DNA of 22,032 bases from an uncultured Succinivibrio sp. (GCA_900767695.1 CAAGAC010000087.1:1-22032), one strand, 5' to 3'. Shown: positions 14,587-22,032, counted from the first letter of the stretch. A program made the numbers and translations. The notes: generated by a model from the sequence alone, not told the origin.

Positions 14587-16311
14587 ATGAGAACCTCTGA
14601 ATACCTGCTGTCCACCCTCAAGGAAACCCCGGCCGAAGCCGTGCTCGATAGCCACCGCCTGATGCTCAGGTCCGGCATGATCCGCCAGATCAGCTCCGGC
14701 GTGTACACCTGGCTGCCGCTCGGCATGCGCGTGCTGAACAAGGCCATCGCCATCGTCCGCGAGGAGATGGACCGCGCCGGCGCCCTCGAGATCCTCATGC
14801 CCTTCGTCCAGCCTGCAGACCTCTGGCGCGAGTCGGGCCGCTACGACAAGTACGGCCCCGAGCTGTGCCGCTTCAAGGACCGCAAGAAGAACGAGTACGT
14901 GCTTGGACCCACCCACGAGGAGGTGGTGACAGCCATCGCCCGCCGCGAGATCAAGAGCTCCCGCCAGCTTCCGGTAACCCTCTACCAGATCCAGTACAAG
15001 TTCCGCGACGAGATCCGCCCCCGCTTCGGCGTGATGAGAAGCCGCGAGTTCCTGATGAAGGACGCCTACTCCTTCGATCTCGACGAGGAGGGCCTGGCCA
15101 GGTCCTACCAGAAGATGTACGACGCCTACACCACCATCTTCAAGCGCATGGGGCTGGTCTTCCGCCCGGTCGACGCCGACACCGGCTCGATCGGCGGCCA
15201 CAAGTCCCACGAGTTCCAGGCCCTGGCCGACGCCGGCGAGGATCTGATCGCAGTATCCGACGGCTCGGACTACGCGGCCAACATCGAGAAGGCCGAGGCC
15301 CTCGCCCCGTCCTATGAGCGCGAGGCTCCGGGCGCCGCCTATTCAGAAGTCGCGACCCCGGGCTGCCACACCGTCGACGAGGCCTGCGCCAAGGCAGGCG
15401 TAGAGACCAGACGCATGCTCAAGAGCCTCATCGTCCGCGGAGAGAAGGATCAGGACGGCAAGTACGATCTCATCATGATCTGCCTGTGCGGCAACCAGGA
15501 GCTCAACGAGGTCAAGGCCTCCAAGATCAAGGGCATCTCCGATCCGCTGGAGTTTGCAACCGACGAGGAGATCTTCGAGTTAACCGGATCCCACACCGGC
15601 TCCCTGGGCCCTGTCGGGTTCAAGGGCAGGATCCTCGTCGACCGCACCGCCGAGCGCATGGGCAACTTCGCCTGCGGCGCCAACCGCGACGGCTTCCACC
15701 TCATCAACGTCAACTGGGACCGCGACGTCAAGGACTACGAGGTCATGGACCTGCGCAACGTCGAGGAAGGCGATCCGAGTCCTGACGGCAAGGGAACCCT
15801 CCACCTGCGCCGCGGCATCGAGGTCGGGCATGTCTTCATGCTCGGAACCAAGTACTCCGAGGCCATGCACTGCACCGTCACCGACGACAACGGCAAGGAC
15901 ATCCCGATCATCATGGGCTGCTACGGCATCGGCGTGACCCGCGCCATCGCAGCCGCCATCGAGCAGAACCACGACGAGCACGGCATCATCTGGCCCGAGG
16001 CCCTGGCCCCGTTCCAGGTCGCGCTGGTCAGCATCAACGCATCCAAGTCCGATCTGGTGCGCGACACCGCCGAGAAGCTCTACAAGGATCTTGAGGCCAA
16101 GGGGATCGAGGTCATCTACGATGACCGCGACGAGCGCCCGGGCTTCAAGTTCGCGGACATGGAGCTCATCGGCATCCCGCACATGATCACCATCGGCGAG
16201 AAGGCGCTCAAGCGCGGCTGCATCGAGTACAAGCTCCGCAAGACCGGCGAGCGCGAGGATCTGCCGCTCGACGGCGCCGTCGAGGCGATCATCGCCAAGC
16301 TTGGCAAGTGA
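14587..16311 (+). CDS. proS: Prolyl-tRNA synthetase
   Basis: Charges tRNA-Pro with proline in the cytosol. The 574 residues (E. coli: 572) have the bacterial class II layout: MRTSEYLLSTLKETPAEA start, LGPTHEEV, motif 2 IRPRFGVMRSREFLMKDAYSF, a central YbaK-like editing insertion (about 240-400, with ANRDGFHLINVNW), motif 3 MGCYGIGVTRAIAA, and an anticodon-binding C-terminus (DDRDERPGFKFADMELIG). The ATG at 14587 gives the canonical N-terminus. The ribosome-binding site is weak (GGTAACGAAA). The frame is open upstream to 14491 but that stretch encodes the hairpins. Confidence 0.97.
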   Translation: MRTSEYLLSTLKETPAEAVLDSHRLMLRSGMIRQISSGVYTWLPLGMRVLNKAIAIVREEMDRAGALEILMPFVQPADLWRESGRYDKYGPELCRFKDRKKNEYVLGPTHEEVVTAIARREIKSSRQLPVTLYQIQYKFRDEIRPRFGVMRSREFLMKDAYSFDLDEEGLARSYQKMYDAYTTIFKRMGLVFRPVDADTGSIGGHKSHEFQALADAGEDLIAVSDGSDYAANIEKAEALAPSYEREAPGAAYSEVATPGCHTVDEACAKAGVETRRMLKSLIVRGEKDQDGKYDLIMICLCGNQELNEVKASKIKGISDPLEFATDEEIFELTGSHTGSLGPVGFKGRILVDRTAERMGNFACGANRDGFHLINVNWDRDVKDYEVMDLRNVEEGDPSPDGKGTLHLRRGIEVGHVFMLGTKYSEAMHCTVTDDNGKDIPIIMGCYGIGVTRAIAAAIEQNHDEHGIIWPEALAPFQVALVSINASKSDLVRDTAEKLYKDLEAKGIEVIYDDRDERPGFKFADMELIGIPHMITIGEKALKRGCIEYKLRKTGEREDLPLDGAVEAIIAKLGK

Positions 16312-16319
16312 CGCCGCGC

Positions 16320-16341
16320 AAGGCCCCCGCAAGGGGGCCTT
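16320..16341 (+). terminator. Hairpin after proS without a U-run
   Basis: AAGGCCCCC pairs perfectly with GGGGGCCTT around a GCAA tetraloop 8 bases after the proS stop. It is followed by GCCGTATCT, so termination may be inefficient and the next small gene may be cotranscribed. Confidence 0.5.
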
Positions 16342-16373
16342 GCCGTATCTGGCTGAGGGAAAAGGGAGTTCTG

Positions 16374-16673
16374 ATGGAAAGCAAGGCGCCAATCGATCCT
16401 GACGCGATCGCCAAGCGCTCGAAGGAGGCTGCGAAGGCCGCCATGTCCGGCTGCTGCCCCCTTGCCTACGAGAAGATGTCAGCCGTGCTGCAGGAGGCGC
16501 TTAATGCCGCACCGCTCATGGACGAGCGCTACCCCCAGGCCCTCAAGATCCTCGTCTCCGATCTGCTCAAGGCCCAGGAGAAGGACGATCTCTACCGCAT
16601 CGCCGACATCCTGGGGTACGACCTGCCCTGGGCGCTCACGGCGCTGAGGAAGGGCGCGGGCAAGCAGTCATGA
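16374..16673 (+). CDS. Small protein of unknown function (99 residues)
   Basis: Not recognised. The protein is mostly predicted helical, soluble and charged, with no signal or membrane segment. It has a vicinal cysteine pair C27-C28 (MSGCCPLAYEKM) and a segment DDLYRIADILGYDLPWALTALRKG near the C-terminus. AAAAGGGAG precedes the ATG at 16374 by 5 bases, and a terminator follows closely, so it is probably a real gene. It sits 62 bases after proS and may be cotranscribed with it. Codon use is like its neighbours. Confidence 0.75.
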   Translation: MESKAPIDPDAIAKRSKEAAKAAMSGCCPLAYEKMSAVLQEALNAAPLMDERYPQALKILVSDLLKAQEKDDLYRIADILGYDLPWALTALRKGAGKQS

Positions 16674-16699
16674 GGATCATCCTCTGCCTTGCTGGCAAG

Positions 16700-16723
16700 G
16701 CCGGGGCAGCGCCCCGGCTTTTT
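16700..16723 (+). terminator. Terminator after the 99-residue protein gene
   Basis: GCCGGGGC pairs perfectly with GCCCCGGC around AGC and is followed by TTTTT. Confidence 0.88.
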
Positions 16724-16756
16724 CGTCTGGGGCTCTAGCCGCTGTCATCATCCTAT

Positions 16757-16777
16757 GCGAGGGCGCGGAGCCCTCGC
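16757..16777 (+). other. Hairpin upstream of the fic pseudogene
   Basis: GCGAGGGC pairs perfectly with GCCCTCGC around GCGGA. It has no U-run and lies 19 bases before the ATG at 16796, so it may be a leader structure or a remnant. Confidence 0.4.
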
Positions 16778-16795
16778 GGCAACCGGATTGGCACG

Positions 16796-17410
16796 ATGAA
16801 AAGCAGGACGGAGCCTGTTATGGACCTCAGGCACAAATTCAAGGATTTTCACAAGCTCCATGTCGCGCAGAGCCTGCTGCTCCTCGAGGGCATCAATTAC
16901 AGCTTGGCAAGGATAGCCGCGTTGTTTTCAAATCATCCTTACGAAGCTGTCTTTTCAGACCCGCTCGAGGCAATAACCACACGAAATGTCCTGAATGCCT
17001 GCACGTTTGCTGAAAGCCTGAACCTGATGAGCGCGAGGATCGACGCTGCCTTGTTCTGCGCGCTCAACCGCATTCTCACCAGCGGCGCTGCGGTTTCGCC
17101 TGGCGAACTGAGAACAGAAGACGGATGGAAATTGCATCAGAAAGCCGATCCCGCCCGTCGCCGCCGAAGAACTTCTGCCATATCTCATGGCATTGGATGA
17201 GCTTGAGCCCTCGTCGTTCAAGCGCGTCGTGCCTGCTGTCTTCTGCTGCCTGGGCAGGCTGCAGCCGTTTCTTGACGGCAACAAGAGATCCGCCTTGCTT
17301 CTTTGCAATATCGCCTTGATGAGAAGGGATCTCGGCATTTTCCATATCGCGCCCGAGAAGATCTGCGACTTTGAGGCGGGGCTCCTCGACTTTTACACTG
17401 GCGCCGCGGA
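16796..17410 (+). pseudogene. Frameshifted and 3'-truncated Fic-domain gene
   Basis: Residues 1-118 (ATG at 16796) resemble the N-terminal half of Fic proteins: LLEGINYSLARIA, EAITTRNVLNA and the PGELRTEDGW segment, like the PGxxR turn. The similarity then moves to another frame at about 17148: IPPVAAEELLPYL, then CLGRLQPFLDGNKRSALLL, the Fic core. This fits a one-base gain or two-base loss near 17140-17155. The core also has Gln where the catalytic His of HPFxxGN[GK]R belongs. Similarity ends at about 17395-17410, where the sequence becomes the antisense of phnX. Base composition is more AT-rich than the neighbours, suggesting acquisition. Intact relatives AMPylate proteins or act as toxins; this copy is very likely dead. 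Confidence 0.8.
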
Positions 17411-17489
17411 TGGCCTCGACCGGCGCCATCGACCCGAAGTCGATGGTGGTGCCGGCCCAGTCGAAGATCACTGCCTCAGGCTTTCTCAT
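17409..17489 (-). pseudogene. phnX: Truncated phosphonoacetaldehyde hydrolase, first 27 codons only
   Basis: The ATG at 17489 overlaps the end of phnW by 14 bases. The reading MRKPEAVIFDWAGTTIDFGSMAPVEAI matches the PhnX N-terminus, including the nucleophile Asp of DWAGTT of this HAD-family enzyme. After about residue 27 the similarity stops, and the frame continues as the antisense of the fic remnant to a stop at 17076, giving a meaningless 137-residue chimera. Normal PhnX is about 270 residues and splits phosphonoacetaldehyde to acetaldehyde and phosphate. The remaining part lacks the cap, the Schiff-base lysine and the rest of the core, so it cannot function. Confidence 0.85.
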
Positions 17490-18597
17490 GGATCTTCCCC
17501 AGGTACTTCTTGAAGAGCCAGAGGATGTTCTTGACGTCCTCCTCGTAGATCTCGCCGATGTTGCCAAGGCGGAAGGAGTCGGCCTTGGTGAGCTTGCCCG
17601 GGTAGATCACGTAGCCGTGGCGCTTCAGGTAGGAGTGCATGTCCTTGAAGTCGATCCTCGCGCCCTCGGGGTAGAGGAAGGTGGTGATGATCGGCCCCTG
17701 GTGCTTGCGCTTGATGAAGGGCTTGAAGCCAAGCTCCTTCATGCCCTGGCGCAGCGCCTCCTCGTTCTCCTCGTAGCGGCTGAAGCGGGCCTTGACCCCG
17801 CCCTCGTCCTTGAGCCCGTGGAGGGCAGCGCGGAAGGCCGCGACCACGTGGGTCGGGGAGGTGAAGCGCCACTTGCCGCCGTCGCGCTCCATGGTCTCGT
17901 ACTGATCGTAGAGATCCAATGAGAGCGTGCGGGCGTTGCCCTTGGAGGCCTCCAGGAGCGCGCGGCGGGCGATGATGAAGGAGAAGCCCGGCACGCCCTG
18001 GATGCACTTGTTTGCAGAGGAGACGAGGAAGTCGATCCCGAACTCGGGGACGTCGATGTCCACGGCGCCGAACGAGCTCATCGCGTCGACGACGAACTTG
18101 AGCGAGCGCTTCCTCACGACCTTGCCGATGGCCTCGATGTCGTTGAGGATGCCCGAGGTGGTCTCGGAGTGGACCATCGCGACGATGGTCACCTCCGGGT
18201 GGGCGTCGAGGTAGCCTGCGGTCTTGTCGGGATCGGGGATCTCGTCCCAGGCGAAGTCGAGGCGCTCGTGCCTGACCCCCTCGCGCTCCATGATGGTGAT
18301 CATGCGCTCTGAGTAGGCGCCGTTGACGAGCACCAGCACGGTGTCGTCCTTCGAGGGGATCGAGGAGAGCACCGACTCGACCCCGAAGGTGCCCGAGCCC
18401 TGCATCAGCACGGCGGTGTACTCCTTGCTGCCGGCGTGGGCAATCCTGAGGAGGGAGCGGCGGATCTCCTGGGTCATCTCCTTGTAGTCGTCGTCCCAGG
18501 TGCAGCGGTCGATGAGCATGGCCTCGCGCACCTCAAGCGAGGTGGTGAGCGGGCCCGGGGTCAGCAGCTTGTAGATGTTGGGATCTTTCATTGTCAT
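17476..18597 (-). CDS. phnW: 2-Aminoethylphosphonate:pyruvate aminotransferase
   Basis: PhnW moves the amino group of 2-aminoethylphosphonate to pyruvate, producing phosphonoacetaldehyde and alanine. The protein is full length (373 residues) with TPGPLTTS near the start, QGSGTFGVES for PLP phosphate binding, the PLP-ring aspartate D171 in VVDAMSSFG, the Schiff-base lysine K197 in SSANKCIQGVPGF, and RLGNIGEI near the end. ATG at 18597 overlaps the binding-protein stop (ATGA); a second ATG at 18591 is also plausible, with AGGA 9 bases upstream. With phnX truncated, its aldehyde product would need another enzyme such as PhnY/PhnA, none of which is in the window. Confidence 0.96.
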   Translation of the reverse strand: MTMKDPNIYKLLTPGPLTTSLEVREAMLIDRCTWDDDYKEMTQEIRRSLLRIAHAGSKEYTAVLMQGSGTFGVESVLSSIPSKDDTVLVLVNGAYSERMITIMEREGVRHERLDFAWDEIPDPDKTAGYLDAHPEVTIVAMVHSETTSGILNDIEAIGKVVRKRSLKFVVDAMSSFGAVDIDVPEFGIDFLVSSANKCIQGVPGFSFIIARRALLEASKGNARTLSLDLYDQYETMERDGGKWRFTSPTHVVAAFRAALHGLKDEGGVKARFSRYEENEEALRQGMKELGFKPFIKRKHQGPIITTFLYPEGARIDFKDMHSYLKRHGYVIYPGKLTKADSFRLGNIGEIYEEDVKNILWLFKKYLGKIHEKA

Positions 18598-19364
18598 TCG
18601 TCCTTGACCATTTCCTGATGCTTTTTCAGGAGCTCAACGGTGAGCTTCTCCTTGAACGCGCGCGGGTAGGCCGGCACGAGATCGGCGTCGACGGTCTCGC
18701 CTTGGTAGATCGCGAACGGGTAGAACTTCAGAAGCTCGGGGCGGGCCTTCTTGACGATGACCTCTGCGGCCTTCATCGCGTCTGGATTGGTCTTCTCGCC
18801 CTTGTCCACGACCGCGATGGCCTCGGTGAGAGTGAAGTTGCCCTCCTTGGGGTCGATGACATCGACGGGCAGGCCCTTCTTCTTGTCGGCGACAGCCTGG
18901 TGGCGCAGGCCGAAGCCCACGGCGACCTCGCCTGCGCGGATCTTCTTGAGAGGGCCCGAGTCCTTGAGCACCTTGGTGTTGACGAAGAGCGCGCCGGTGT
19001 TGCCGAGGATCGGGGCGTAGAACGGGACCTCGCTGCCGTCGGCGGCCTTGTGGTCGAAGGAGAGGTCGGCAAAGACGTGATCCCTGGCCTGGGCGGAGTC
19101 GAGGTAGTAGGTCGAGAGGGTGATGATGTCGGCCTCGATGTTCCTCTTCTCGGCCATGAGCTTGCCGCCAAGCTCGCTGGTGCCCATTGCCTGGAGCACG
19201 TAGCGCCCGGCAAAGCCGTTGCCGTCGAGCGCGTGCTTCATGGCCTCCTGGGCCTCCTCGTCGGCGTTCGAGCAGATGACTATCCTGTCTTCCGCGCTGG
19301 CAGCCGCGCTCGCGGCAATGGCCGCCGCGGCGAGGGCGGCGAGGGCTGTTTTCCTAAGCTTCAT
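18594..19364 (-). CDS. 2-Aminoethylphosphonate ABC transporter binding protein with internal deletion
   Basis: Periplasmic solute-binding protein of the PhnS type. A signal peptide (MKLRKTALAALAAAAIAASAAASA, cut about residue 24) is followed by a normal N-terminal lobe up to GNTGALFVNTKVLKD (121-135). Then SGPLKKIRAGEVAVGFGLRHQAVADK, normally much further on, follows directly, and the C-terminus (TNPDAMKAAEVIVKKARPELLKFYPFAIYQGE) is complete. The product has 256 residues against about 330-345 in the family, so about 75-90 residues of the middle, including part of the ligand cleft and hinge, are missing without a frameshift. Binding activity is doubtful. The start overlaps the permease end by 11 bases. 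Confidence 0.87.
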   Translation of the reverse strand: MKLRKTALAALAAAAIAASAAASAEDRIVICSNADEEAQEAMKHALDGNGFAGRYVLQAMGTSELGGKLMAEKRNIEADIITLSTYYLDSAQARDHVFADLSFDHKAADGSEVPFYAPILGNTGALFVNTKVLKDSGPLKKIRAGEVAVGFGLRHQAVADKKKGLPVDVIDPKEGNFTLTEAIAVVDKGEKTNPDAMKAAEVIVKKARPELLKFYPFAIYQGETVDADLVPAYPRAFKEKLTVELLKKHQEMVKDE

Positions 19365-21054
19365 TTGGGATTTTCCTTTCCATGGGGGTGGCGTTAAGCC
19401 GCCATCGCATCGAGCGCAGGCGGGAGATGGCTCCCGGGAGCAGCTCAAAGAGCGCCTTGGCGGCCACATTGGTGAAGAAGATGAGCAGCGACAGCGCGAA
19501 GATCGCGTCGTAGCGCTCGAAGTACTGCAGCTCGCGGATCCTGGTCGTGACGACCTGGGTCTGGGCGCTGCAGATGAACACCACGGCCGACACCGTGACC
19601 ATGGCGTTGATGAAGAGATATGCCCCGGCGGAGCACAGCGTGGGCGCGATGTTGGGGATGATCACGCGCACAAGCGTGCGGGAGTAGCTGTCGCCCATGA
19701 GCGCGCCCGTGACCTCGTAGCCGGGGTTCAGGCGCGAGAGCGCGTCCTTGCACATAAGGTAGGGCGTCGTGAAGAAGTGGACGATGTTGCACAGCACGAT
19801 AATCGCGAAGGTCCCGTAGATCGGGGTGCCCGAGAAGGCGAACATGAACCCGACGCCGAGCACCATGCCAGGCACGGTGCTGGTGAGCATCGCGAGGAAG
19901 TCCATGAGGCCGCCGTGCCTTGGCGAGAGCGCCGGACGGGCGCCTATGAGCGCGGCGCCAAGGCAGAGCATGAGCCCGAACGCCACGGTAAGAAGCGCCA
20001 CGTGAACGGAGTTCAGGTAGGCGGACGAGAGCTGCGGATCGGTCAGGGCAAGCGCCATGTGGGAGAGCGTGAAGACTGGCTTGTAGGGCCAGTTCTCGAC
20101 AAAGGGCAGCACGAAGATCACGGCAAAGACCGCGACGAGGCACAGCGCCACGACAAGGAGCCAGGCGATGCCGGACGCCGTCGCCGCAATCCCCGCGCCC
20201 AGGGGCTGGACCGAGCTTGGGGAGGAGGACTGCTGGAGCGAGGAGCAGCGGCGCAGCACCAGAAGCGCCAGCGCAGAGGGCAGGAGCATCGCCATCGCGA
20301 CGGCCGCGCCGCGGCCGAAGTCGGGCACCGCGCCCATCATCGTCGCGTAGAGCGCCGTCGCCATCACGTCGTAGCGCCCTGCTATCGACGAGGGGATGCC
20401 GAAGTCGGTGAAGTTCAAAAAGAAGGTGAGCAGGAACGAGCTTGCGATCACGGAGGCCGCCGGGCGCAGCGCGCTCATGTAGAAGGAGCGCAGCGCCCCA
20501 TCGCCTAGCATCGCGCAGACGGTGCGGGTGTTGGGGCTTATGTAGGAGAAGGCGTTCTCCAGCAGCATGAAGGCATAGGGCAGCGTGTAGACGGTGCCTG
20601 CGATGACGAGGCCCGAGAAGCCGTAGATCGAGAACGGGAGCTGGAAGCCCAGGATCTGGGTGACAAGGCCCTGCTTGCCAAACGAGAAGATCACGGCAAA
20701 GCCGTAGGTGATGGACGGGAAGAAGAACGCCGCCATGATGCAGGTGCGGAAGATCCCCTTGACCGCCCTGGGCAGCGCGGCAAGCCAGAGAAAGTAGGCG
20801 CTCATGAAGGCGATGGCGGTCGAGGCGGTGGCGACTATGCCCGAGACCAGGAAGCTGTGGCCGATGGCCCTTGCCATGCGCTTTTTCAAGAGCGCGCCCG
20901 CGTAGTTCTCGGCGGCGGCGGACAGGCCGCCGTCGAAGGACTGCGCGAGCACCCAGAAAAGCGGGATCGCAAGCGCCGCGGCAAAGACTATCCCTACTGC
21001 GATGAACAGCGCGCGCTGGAAGGGCGCGCCCTCGCTGAATGCCCCCTCCCTCAT
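19354..21054 (-). CDS. 2-Aminoethylphosphonate ABC transporter permease (fused two-domain)
   Basis: An inner-membrane permease of 566 residues with about twelve membrane segments in two homologous halves, like the PhnU2 type rather than the separate PhnU and PhnV of Salmonella. Each half has its own permease domain; the second carries the EAA-like contact loop EVTGALMGDSYSRTLVRVIIPNI and the first a corresponding GDGALRSFYMSALRP. The start at 21054 overlaps the ATPase stop as ATGA. No lesion is seen. The assignment to aminoethylphosphonate rests on phnW and the binding protein next to it. Confidence 0.88.
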   Translation of the reverse strand: MREGAFSEGAPFQRALFIAVGIVFAAALAIPLFWVLAQSFDGGLSAAAENYAGALLKKRMARAIGHSFLVSGIVATASTAIAFMSAYFLWLAALPRAVKGIFRTCIMAAFFFPSITYGFAVIFSFGKQGLVTQILGFQLPFSIYGFSGLVIAGTVYTLPYAFMLLENAFSYISPNTRTVCAMLGDGALRSFYMSALRPAASVIASSFLLTFFLNFTDFGIPSSIAGRYDVMATALYATMMGAVPDFGRGAAVAMAMLLPSALALLVLRRCSSLQQSSSPSSVQPLGAGIAATASGIAWLLVVALCLVAVFAVIFVLPFVENWPYKPVFTLSHMALALTDPQLSSAYLNSVHVALLTVAFGLMLCLGAALIGARPALSPRHGGLMDFLAMLTSTVPGMVLGVGFMFAFSGTPIYGTFAIIVLCNIVHFFTTPYLMCKDALSRLNPGYEVTGALMGDSYSRTLVRVIIPNIAPTLCSAGAYLFINAMVTVSAVVFICSAQTQVVTTRIRELQYFERYDAIFALSLLIFFTNVAAKALFELLPGAISRLRSMRWRLNATPMERKIPNEA

Positions 21055-21809
21055 GCCGCGCTCCCCGACTTCTCGAAGATCCTGCGGATGTTCTCGCGCT
21101 TGATGCGCAGCTGGTCGCAGATGAAGCGGCTGACGAAGGTGTCGGCTGGATCGGAGATGATCTCGGCAGGCGGCGCGTACTGGGCGATGCGGGCGTCGTG
21201 GAGGATCATTATCCGGTCGGAGAGCGAGAGCGCCTCCTCGGGATCGTGGGTCACGATGATGGTGGTGAGCCTGAAGCGCCTTGCTATGGCGCGGATGCGC
21301 GACTTGATGGACTCCTTGATCATGCCGTCCAAGGCAGAGAGAGGCTCGTCCAAAAGCAGGAGCCTTGGCTTTAGCACCAGCGTGCGGGCGATGGCCACGC
21401 GCTGCTTCTGCCCGCCCGAGAGCTCTGAGATGCGCTTTGAAAGGTGGGGCCTGAGATCCAGGAGGTCGATGAGATCGTCCACCTCGGCCGCGCTCGAGGC
21501 GCCGGGGCGGTTGCGCAGGCCGTAGACGATGTTGCCAAGGGCCGTGAGGTTTGGAAAGAGCGCGTAGTCCTGGAAGACGATGTTGAAGCCGCGCTCGCGC
21601 ATTGGGACGGAGGTGATGTCCTGCCCGTCGCAGAGGATCCTCCCCTCGGTGGGGCTCAGGATCCCGAGGATGATGTTCAAAAGCGTGGTCTTGCCGCAGC
21701 CCGAGGGTCCGAGGATCGAGACTATCTCGCCGTCCTGGATTGCAAAGGTCATGCCGTTCAGGACTACCGTGTTCTTGAATTTCCTGGTTACGTGGTCGAG
21801 TTCAAGCAT
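21051..21809 (-). CDS. 2-Aminoethylphosphonate ABC transporter ATP-binding protein
   Basis: An ATPase of 252 residues: Walker A GPSGCGKTT (34-42), Q-loop VFQDYALFP (Q80), signature LSGGQKQRVAIAR (130-142), Walker B LLLLDEP (150-156), and IIVTHDPEEAL. It ends soon after the nucleotide-binding domain, so it lacks the TOBE regulatory domain of the roughly 350-residue PhnT proteins; short versions are common in ABC importers. The ATG at 21809 has GAGGAG about 8 bases upstream. First gene of the operon that runs through permease, binding protein, phnW and phnX. Confidence 0.9.
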   Translation of the reverse strand: MLELDHVTRKFKNTVVLNGMTFAIQDGEIVSILGPSGCGKTTLLNIILGILSPTEGRILCDGQDITSVPMRERGFNIVFQDYALFPNLTALGNIVYGLRNRPGASSAAEVDDLIDLLDLRPHLSKRISELSGGQKQRVAIARTLVLKPRLLLLDEPLSALDGMIKESIKSRIRAIARRFRLTTIIVTHDPEEALSLSDRIMILHDARIAQYAPPAEIISDPADTFVSRFICDQLRIKRENIRRIFEKSGSAA

Positions 21810-21840
21810 TTCCGCGACTCCTCATCTCATGCGCGGAAAT
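21808..21840 (-). promoter_or_regulatory. Perfect 9-bp inverted repeat over the operon start codon and ribosome-binding site
   Basis: ATTTCCGCG (21808-21816) and CGCGGAAAT (21832-21840) flank a 15-base spacer. One arm contains two bases of the ATG at 21809 and the ribosome-binding site lies in the spacer. A TATATT hexamer on the minus strand overlaps the outer arm. It may be a repressor operator or an RNA hairpin that hides the start. Confidence 0.55.
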
Positions 21841-21928
21841 ATACGGCGGCATTGCCAAGCCTTCTTGAATGCCTGATTAAGCTTTGGTTAAGCGGGAGCG
21901 GCCTCTTTTCCAGATTGCGGCAAAAACG

Positions 21929-21964
21929 CCAGGGCCCGCTCCGGACGACCGGGGCGGGCCCTGG
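21929..21964 (-). terminator. Strong terminator of the right-edge gene
   Basis: A 15-bp stem with one G-U pair (21929-21943 with 21950-21964) has a GACGAC loop on the plus strand. On the minus strand it is followed by CGTTTTTG. It lies 13 bases after the stop of the partial gene and insulates the phosphonate operon. Confidence 0.88.
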
Positions 21965-21977
21965 ATTGGCGCCTTGG

Positions 21978-22032
21978 CTAGATTATCTGCAGCTCGCCGT
22001 CGATGGCGCCTGCCTGATCGAGCGCCTCGAGC
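21978..22032 (-). CDS. C-terminal tail of an unidentified protein (partial)
   Basis: A minus-strand frame enters from the right edge and ends at TAG (21978-21980). The visible tail is LEALDQAGAIDGELQII. The terminator just downstream supports a real gene end. The family cannot be named from 17 residues. Confidence 0.6.
   Translation of the reverse strand, partial: LEALDQAGAIDGELQII

Noticed and set aside
17076..17489. A 137-residue hypothetical gene starting with the phnX ATG
   Set aside because: Only its first 27 residues are real PhnX; the rest is the antisense strand of the fic remnant.

Overview
The window is about 22 kb of GC-rich bacterial chromosome. Several products (Prs, ProS, Mpl, PatA, the PotG/H/I transporter, ApbE) closely resemble their enterobacterial counterparts from memory, including N-termini such as MRIHILGICGTF of Mpl. 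This points to a gammaproteobacterium, probably one outside the classical enterics; the genus cannot be fixed from this sequence. Genes are compact, with ATGA/TGATG overlaps, GTG and TTG starts, and GC-rich intrinsic terminators. No tRNA, rRNA, CRISPR array or complete insertion sequence was seen.

Left part (1-6160): after the tail of an unknown plus-strand gene and its terminator, a minus-strand group runs ahpC (peroxiredoxin), then a stand-alone copy of the AhpF N-terminal thioredoxin-fold domain, then an iron-alcohol-dehydrogenase homologue that has lost most metal ligands. ahpC and the AhpF-like gene are in the same frame and separated by a single UGA. Divergent to them is potG-potH-potI, a putrescine ABC importer without its binding protein. 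It converges on patA (putrescine aminotransferase, 6524-8011), so uptake and the first catabolic step are side by side.

Middle part (8012-16723): an 843-base non-coding stretch with unusual AT-rich inverted repeats precedes prs. Between the prs terminator and the next gene lie three copies of a 12-base direct repeat. A degenerate EAL-HDOD-type regulator (minus) is divergent from a small NqrM-like membrane protein, followed by the flavin transferase apbE and mpl (peptidoglycan recycling), which overlap. proS follows with a structured leader, then a 99-residue protein of unknown function.

Right part (16796-22032): a minus-strand operon for 2-aminoethylphosphonate use (ATPase, fused permease, binding protein, PhnW, PhnX) appears to be decaying. 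phnX is cut after about 27 codons where it abuts the truncated end of a frameshifted fic pseudogene. The binding protein lacks roughly 75-90 central residues. The permease, ATPase and PhnW look intact. The window ends with the tail of another minus-strand gene behind a strong terminator.

The most interesting items are the ahpC-UGA-AhpF-domain arrangement with a hairpin just after the UGA, the cysteine-rich metal-site-degenerate dehydrogenase next to it, and the double lesion of the phosphonate operon.
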